Part shown: positions 58,460 to 64,000 of the stretch, one piece after another
Position numbering within the stretch: the first letter of the stretch is position 1
Layout: each line of letters begins with the position of its first letter
Assembly (NCBI RefSeq): GCF_050947875.1
Contig: NC_134573.1
Span: 35,403,115 to 35,467,114 of the forward strand
DNA: 64,000 nt
Source of the DNA: Dermacentor variabilis
Taxonomy: Eukaryota; Arthropoda; Arachnida; Ixodida; Ixodidae
Direction of reading: 5' to 3'
Program-made: the position numbers and the translations under genes
The notes under the pieces: generated by a model
Told to the model about the DNA's origin: nothing
The model's database searches: none
What the model saw: only the letters and a program-made list of their open reading frames with translations

Positions 58460-58986
58460 CTGGTGAGGATTAGACCGCCTCCAGGCACATAACGTGTGCG
58501 TGAACAAATGCATGATCACAACAATTGCGTTTGCTTTATTGGTAGAAAAGAATGTGAGGGATTGCTGCAGTCAGGAAAATTCTATCGAATAACACACCCC
58601 AATGTAGGGGCTGCACCGGGTCAAGAGCACGAACAAGATTGCCGTCCCTACACACGCGTAATATTCACACATATATCTGCAGAGATGCTGACCAACCTAA
58701 TATCTTGAAGAGTAGTTTTAAGGGCCACACGAGTGATGTGCCAATATTATAAGCGTAGTATTAAGAGAAAGGATTGCAGCATTGTTGATTAGAGAGCAAA
58801 CGAAGGTAGCTGATATTCTAGTTAACAATAAAAATTAGGAATAGAGCTAGGCAGGCCATGTAATATAGATAATCGATGATCTATTGCGAGTAGCAGAAAG
58901 TGCAGTCGAGTACTATTATTATTAGGAGTATAAGTACTCACGGCACCTCGTACAGTTTTCCTGGCGCTTGTCGTGGATAGATTTAT
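58460..58986. other. Unassigned sequence
   Basis: No domain, LTR or SINE is visible. Confidence 0.4.
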
Positions 58987-59496
58987 TTGAATGCGCAGCT
59001 CTTAGGCGCGTGTTCCTGCGGCGAGCGTCGGTGTTGTCCCTCGTAACCGAGCGAACACAGCGAGGAATGAAAGCGAACGCGGAGCGCAGAGCAAGATGAA
59101 AGGCTGCGGTAGCGAATGAGACACGAGGAGGAAAGCGGAGGAGGAGGGTGCAGCGGAACGATGAGGCGCAAAGCTTAGGAGGGAGGTTACGGCGAAAGCC
59201 CGAGAAGAAAAGCGTAGTGCCGCACCAGATGGGCTTTGCGGTGACGATGGCTACGAGATGACGCCAGAGTAGAGCCCATCATCTGTATGGAAACAAAGTG
59301 TTGCCTGAGTGGAGGTCTGCCTGCGGTGGCCGCTTTGAATGGCACCCGCGCGTCACCCATGCACCGCCTGTCGCCGTCTGCCAATTAGCGAGGCAGTTGC
59401 GCCAGATTTCGCTCCGTTTGCAACGTGCCGAACGAGACACAGTGTCCGCGCCATCCAATAAATCGCGAAATGAAAACACGTATACAGCTGCGCTCA
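58987..59496. mobile_element. MITE-C copy 2
   Basis: It starts TTGAATGCGCAGCTCTTAGG and ends ACAGCTGCGCTCAA, giving an imperfect terminal inverted repeat. The left ~70 bp match 32908-32980 (shared GCGCAGCTCTT, GTTCCTG, GTCG.CGTTGTC and CCTCGTAACC). The interior is purine-rich and differs from copy 1, so the two may be distinct subfamilies. Target duplication unclear. Confidence 0.6.
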
Positions 59497-59636
59497 AGGT
59501 GAGGATTATGGAGGGTCGTAATCGTCGGTTAAATTTTTATGCTTGAAGAACAAGCGTTATCAAATCAAGATGTATTATATTTATTATTCGGACCTAGAAT
59601 GCTACCTTTCTCATGGTTATGATCATAAGACAGAAG

Positions 59637-59718
59637 TGAATAAAGTGAAAATGAGACATCCACCCGATTTGTAGCAATTGCTACAAATCGGGTGGATGTC
59701 TCATTTTCCCTTTATTCA
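59637..59718. repeat. 82-bp near-perfect palindrome
   Basis: The two 41-bp arms (59637-59677 and 59678-59718) are reverse complements with a single mismatch and no spacer; the centre is GTAGCAATTGCTAC. The word ATAAGACAGAAGTG occurs both just left (59625) and just right (59758) of it. Confidence 0.95.
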
Positions 59719-60932
59719 TTGCTTCTCTCCACCTTGCGGGTTTCCGCAGAACTACTACATAAGACAGAAGTGTGTGACCCGCTGTGCTGTTTTTGTCCTG
59801 TCGTTGTTGCCCCATTCGCTGTCGCGTTTACCATTTGTGTTGTATTCGCAAAAGCGACTGATCTTTAGGGTATCCACAAAACGCTTTTGTACAGCAACCT
59901 TCCGCAATTTGTGCGGTGGCCTGTTTGGGAAAAAATAAGTCGTGTGTGCCTTTTGTCTCAGACAATCAAGAAACGAGTACAACGTCTGCCTTAATGTATT
60001 AAAAACACTAAATATGAAACGCACATGTGTTTATACTGCTGTTCGGTGTATTAAGAAAAACACAATTTACCTGCTGCAAAAAAGAAGGAAAAGAAAAAAT
60101 CGAAATGCTGTGCCACATGCTGACAAGGCGAAACGTTGCACAGTTGCAGAGGCAGGCGCTTTTTGCTCCCTGCATCGTATATCGTAAAACATACGATTAC
60201 TTGATGTGATTTTGTTTATTGCTTCCTCACACAATCGAGAGGAGGCAAGGACTAGAGCTGCCTGACAAAGGTGCCTGCCCCTGTACAGTTCAGCTTCGTT
60301 GACAGTTGATAAATGATAATGAACTACTTCAGCTCCACTGATTCTTATGACTTAATATAAGGAGAATCGAACGAACTGACAAAATCTTACCTGAATAAGA
60401 AATACTGCATTCAGTGGAGAAATACGTCCTATAGAGGTCGTTCACCATCACATTATTTATAAAGCAATACCTTTCCAGGTCTATATTTCTTTATGTTTTG
60501 CTGGTAAACAAACGGACGAGTTTCTTCCTATTTTTGGGAACAAAATGCGGAGACCCTCAGGGAAGTCTCACGCATGTCGGATTTTAAGTTAGTTTTGCAT
60601 ATCGAAAATGTTATTTTCGCGCACGCAACAAATTATTACTTCAATGTTCTCGCTTATTTCTCAGCCTTGTGAATGTTTTTTTTCCTTAACAAAACACGAA
60701 CTAGCTGAGAATGACATCACTGATGCCACTCGCCTCCAGTTGTCTATAACTACGGTTGCCTATGACGTAATGTTACATTATAGGCTGCTCGTGTGACAAC
60801 TTCGTGTTTCTTTAGTTGTGTAGTTCTGGTGGTTTGCTTTGTAAATTAGTGATTATTCTCTAATACTAGTACTGGTTTGCTGCCAATTGTAGCTGAGAAA
60901 TTCTTGCACCTAGCGGAGCGTAATAGACGAAG
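59719..60932. other. Unassigned sequence
   Basis: No domain, LTR or SINE is visible. Confidence 0.4.
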
Positions 60933-60985
60933 AACGTTATAGGAACTCCAAGCAATATAATTTTGCTTAGCGTTCCTATAACGTT
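60933..60985. repeat. Inverted repeat with 23-bp arms
   Basis: The arm at 60933-60955 starts AACGTTATAGGAAC and pairs with 60963-60985 with two mismatches across a 7-nt spacer. The CTATAACGT word resembles the end of MITE-A, so it could be a foldback of related element ends. Confidence 0.75.
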
Positions 60986-61108
60986 GTTGATCTATATTAT
61001 AGAAGGCAAGCAACTGCGGCAGAAACTATTTCGTGCGCCCGTCTAAATAATGACGCGCACCTTGTTCACCAGAGCCTACTACTCGACATAGGAGGCAACT
61101 ACACTTAC

Positions 61109-61305
61109 CATGGAGTACACGATCTTGTCACAAACGACGTTTACAGACAGGTTGTAAGCCTGGCTGAGGTAGGCGCACTTGCCGATCTGTGTCCTCACCT
61201 GCGTCAACAGGTTGTGGCGTAAAGTGGGCGTTCCTGACGTCATGATCGCTTCAAGTGGCTCTCGTTTCAAATCGAAGGCCATGGTACAGCTGATGTCGAA
61301 GGTTC
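61109..61305 (-). CDS. Candidate coding exon of an unidentified host protein
   Basis: On the minus strand an open frame ends at a consensus GTAAGT donor after 'CDKIVYSM' (phase 0). It contains 'TFDISCTMAFDLKREPLEAI', 'SGTPTLRHNLLTQVRTQIG' and 'CAYLSQAYNLSVN'. Codon use and composition look like real protein rather than repeat. The 5' end is uncertain: a TGA lies at about 61316, so either an AG near 61306 is the acceptor or the exon starts at the internal ATG at 61282. Another open stretch on the same strand (61475-61340) may be a neighbouring decayed exon. I do not recognise the family. Confidence 0.45.
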
Positions 61306-62585
61306 CTTCGAAATTAGCATTTCACTGTACGCACGTCTTCTACACTTTAAATTTACGCTCTCGGTGCGCCAAGACCAATGCCGTTGAGATAAGGGGCACC
61401 GCTTTGTCGCAGCAGGGCATCGCCATAATCTCGGAGGCCACACAGATGTTGCGGCATACTGAGTTTTTGCTGTAATATGCTACAATGTTAGACAGCACCT
61501 AAGAAAAATTTGATTCTCGCGAATTATTACCTGGTCCATTTTGTTACCACGACCAAGCCACGTTTGACACCACGTTTGACACCAATGCAGAGTCGTCCCT
61601 ACATGCACATTTGTTTTTTTTTCTTTTTCATCATGCTACATCCAAAGGTGGTGTTCAAGCCCTAGCTACGACGCCGCTGAGAAACGGAAATTAATCTGGA
61701 AGGCTACGCTATTCCTCGCTGCAAGGGCTGGAAACGATTGTAGGAACCCGAAACACGTTATGTCCTCCAGTTTCAACGTCCTATATTGCTTTCAAACACT
61801 TCAGCATCTAAGACTAAATGTGTTAGCATAACAAAAAAAATATTTGTAGCAGTTTAACGCATTGCTTTCAGAAGATGCAAATAAAGCTTTCTCATCGCTC
61901 TTTCTGCTCATGAAGCCCCGGGATATCTCACGAACATGTTTGATTAACCGAAATGATGGTCTAAGGCATGCCATAAAGGTACCTCATAATTCCTGATTGG
62001 CGTCGATATCATTAAAGCATTAAAGCGCTTACTACGCTGTTGCTGCATCGTTTCTCTCCGAGCTGACCAGATTATCCGCTAGAGCCTAAACCACTGTACA
62101 CAATTAACAGGTTAAGCCCTGTGAATGTGCTTTAATGTGCAAGACACGTCTTCTCAAAATGGTTGCTGTAAAAGGTTTCGTATGCTCAATTAGCTCTTGT
62201 AGCGCTGGACACATTTATCTGACATAACTGCACAGCATTTAGTTCTGGCAAATAAACGATGTATTGCATGTTTTCGTAGGCCGGTGAGCACGTTGACGAG
62301 TCGATTCACCGGGGGTGGCTTGGACTCGGACCAACCCATGAGTTCCAGCAAATGAACACCTGTAACCACGAGTGCGTGCTAGTTCCGGTGCATGTCAGTG
62401 AACCCTGAGAGGTAGGAGAGTAATAATGAAAATCACTGCGGAGGAAGGTGAGTAAAACAGAAAAACACGGAACAGGCGCCAACAAGTGAGTGCCTATTAG
62501 CAACGGAGAGAGGATATACAACGGTTATATAAACGAAGGAATGCAACAGAGGAGGATGCAGGGTGAGCTTCGAAATTATATATAT
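61306..62585. other. Unassigned sequence
   Basis: Nothing recognised apart from the possible decayed exon at 61340-61475 (minus). A short ATATAT stretch at 62577-62585 abuts the LTR that follows. Confidence 0.4.
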
Positions 62586-62768
62586 TGTAACAGGCGTGCT
62601 CGTCTCAGCAACGTGGACACGGCGCCTAGAAAAAGACCTAACCTAACCTAACCTAACCTAACACAAGGCAGCCACAGCCCAAAAAACCTAGAGAGCGAGA
62701 CACACACGAACGTCAACTTCTTCCTCTGTGCTGGCACAGAACTGGCGCCGAAGTGCTCCGGTACAACA
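62586..62768 (-). repeat. 3' LTR of Gypsy-F with telomere-type repeats
   Basis: On the plus strand it runs from TGTAACAGGCG to GTACAACA, so on the minus strand it starts TGTTGTACCGG and ends CCTGTTACA. The outer flank is TATATAT. Integrase sequence of the same strand lies just inside. The LTR contains five perfect CCTAA units at 62637-62661. The start TGTTGTAC is shared with the Gypsy-E LTR. Confidence 0.85.
62637..62661. repeat. (CCTAA)5 = (TTAGG)5 tract inside an LTR
   Basis: Five perfect units, embedded in the transcribed-element LTR rather than at a chromosome end. TTAGG is the canonical arthropod telomere unit. Confidence 0.95.
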
Positions 62769-62787
62769 CTCCACGGGTAGAAAGGAG

Positions 62788-64000
62788 CTAACCAGGCGCC
62801 CTAGGCAGAAGACAGCACAGGCGTGTCGTACCAAGGTTTAAGCCATGGCGAAATGAACTGTTTCGCGTCCTCGGAAACGATTGCGGATGCTGGCTTGACC
62901 GGCTCGATGACATAGTTCGCGGGCGACGTTTGCTCTGGGACTCTGTAAGGACCGTGGTACTTGTACAAGGGCTTGGTAGAAACGCCGAGAGCAGTCGATG
63001 GAACCCATAGCCAAACCAGCGCTCCGGGGAAAGAGTGGATAGTAGATGCAGTGGCGTCATGGCGAGGTTTTTGACGACACTGGTCTTGCGTGGTAAACGA
63101 ACGCGCAAGTCGACGGCGTACTCCTGCTTAAGCAGCCGCTTCAGAAATAGGTTTTACTTCAGAAACGTCAGGTCGGTATGATAGAATTGTTTCTATGGAG
63201 CATGATGATTCGTGTCCATAGAAAAGAAAGAAAGGTGAGAAAGCAGTGGTAGGTTGGGCCGCAGAGTTATAAGCGTAGGCTATGAATAGAAGTGCCCGGT
63301 CCCAATTCGTATGATCGTCGGACACGTACATCGCCAGCATGTCGGCAAGGGTGAGATTGAAACGTTCCGCCATGCCGTTAGTTTAAGGATGGTAAGCTGG
63401 GGTGGTGCGATGTGCAATCTCACATTCTTTTAAGAGGGCTTCGATGACGCTTGAGAGAAACACGAGGCCAAGGTCGCTTAGTTATCCACGTGCTGGACCA
63501 CGTCGCAGAATTTCATGATGAAGAAGGAAGTAAGCAACTTCTTTCGCGGTGACGATTGGCAGCGCAGATCTTTCAGCATACCGTGTGAAGTGATCAACGG
63601 CGACAATGACCCACCGGTTGCCGTGAGGACAGTTCGGGAGGGGACCAAAAAGATCGGCTCAAACGCGGTCGAACGGTCGGGCAGGGCAAGTCAATGGCTG
63701 TAGAGGATCGGCGGCGCTGTGAGGAGGTGTCTTGCAGCGCTGACGCGTAGGACATGGCCGAACATACTGGTCAACCTAGCGATACATGTCGCGCCAGTAG
63801 TACCGCAGGCGAAGACGGGAGTACGTTTTGAATGTGCCATCGTGGCCACATTGGAGGTCATCGTGGAAAACGCTGCAAATGTCCAAACGCAGATGACGAG
63901 CAATAACAAGGAGCCACGTGCGGCCGTCGGTTAATTGCTGCGGTAGAAGAAGCCTTCGCGAACGGCAAAGTATGCAGCATGACGACAAAGGGTGCATGAG
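62788..64000 (-). pseudogene. Gypsy-F integrase, 5' part outside the window
   Basis: The minus-strand frames cover the zinc finger ('[20 protein letters not shown]', 63875-63776). The first Asp region lies near 63660, with a stop just before 'ADLFGPLPN'. The second lies near 63490 with 'LSDLG' in place of the usual SDRG. Near 63370 'NGMAERFNLTLADMLAMYV' holds the catalytic Glu. The GPY tail ('YKYHGPYRV') falls at about 62960. Stops and frameshifts occur at about 63776, 63670, 63490, 63390 and 63128. The element continues past the right edge. Confidence 0.88.

Noticed and set aside
61179..61475. 98-codon plus-strand frame
   Set aside because: It lies opposite the minus-strand candidate exon, which has a consensus donor; the plus frame has no independent support.

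Overview
The window looks like repeat-rich intronic or intergenic DNA from a hard tick (Ixodidae, probably a metastriate). The evidence is three copies of the tick tRNA-related SINE known as Ruka, two copies of a second tRNA-derived SINE, long (CA)n, (TA)n and (AAT)n tracts, spliced eukaryotic-style exons, and Ty3, RTE, CR1-like, I-like and PIF/Harbinger elements. There is no bacterial-type operon, rRNA, CRISPR array or free-standing tRNA gene. Family names come from motif recognition by eye; no search was run. The species call is an inference.

Left part (1-14115): the right end of a TIR element (MITE-A), a decayed Ty3 integrase, a 319-bp (CA)n tract, the 3' end of an I-like LINE, a convincing host terminal exon on the minus strand (8471-8635; membrane segment plus acidic tail), a degenerate satellite and two SINEs. 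The rest is unassigned sequence.

Centre (14073-36934): two Ty3 elements sit side by side inside one (TA)n tract. Gypsy-A (14116-24774) carries a whole 5.5-kb PIF/Harbinger transposon in its gag, with a TAT target duplication. That transposon has an intact four-exon SANT/Myb-like gene and a broken three-exon DDE nuclease gene facing it. Gypsy-B (24780-36853) contains a Ty3 element whose integrase tail lies upstream of its reverse transcriptase (Gmr1-like order). That element contains an RTE LINE, which in turn contains a fourth element (MITE-C).

Right-centre (36935-52696): a CR1-like LINE with ORF1 and ORF2, then an RTE LINE (11-bp target duplication) split by Gypsy-C (6.75 kb, 4-bp duplication). 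Gypsy-C is itself split by a complete MITE-A and a complete TTAA-targeting MITE-B. Every one of these insertions can be checked because the host element's reading frame resumes on the far side.

Right part (52697-64000): a rearranged Ty3 element with an inverted gag piece, a complete Ruka SINE with 14-bp duplications, two candidate host exons on the minus strand (58301-58459 and 61109-61305), an 82-bp palindrome, and the 3' end of another Ty3 element whose LTR holds five copies of the arthropod telomere motif. The three host exon candidates lie on the same strand and could belong to one gene with very large introns, which would make most of the window intronic. That link is a hypothesis.
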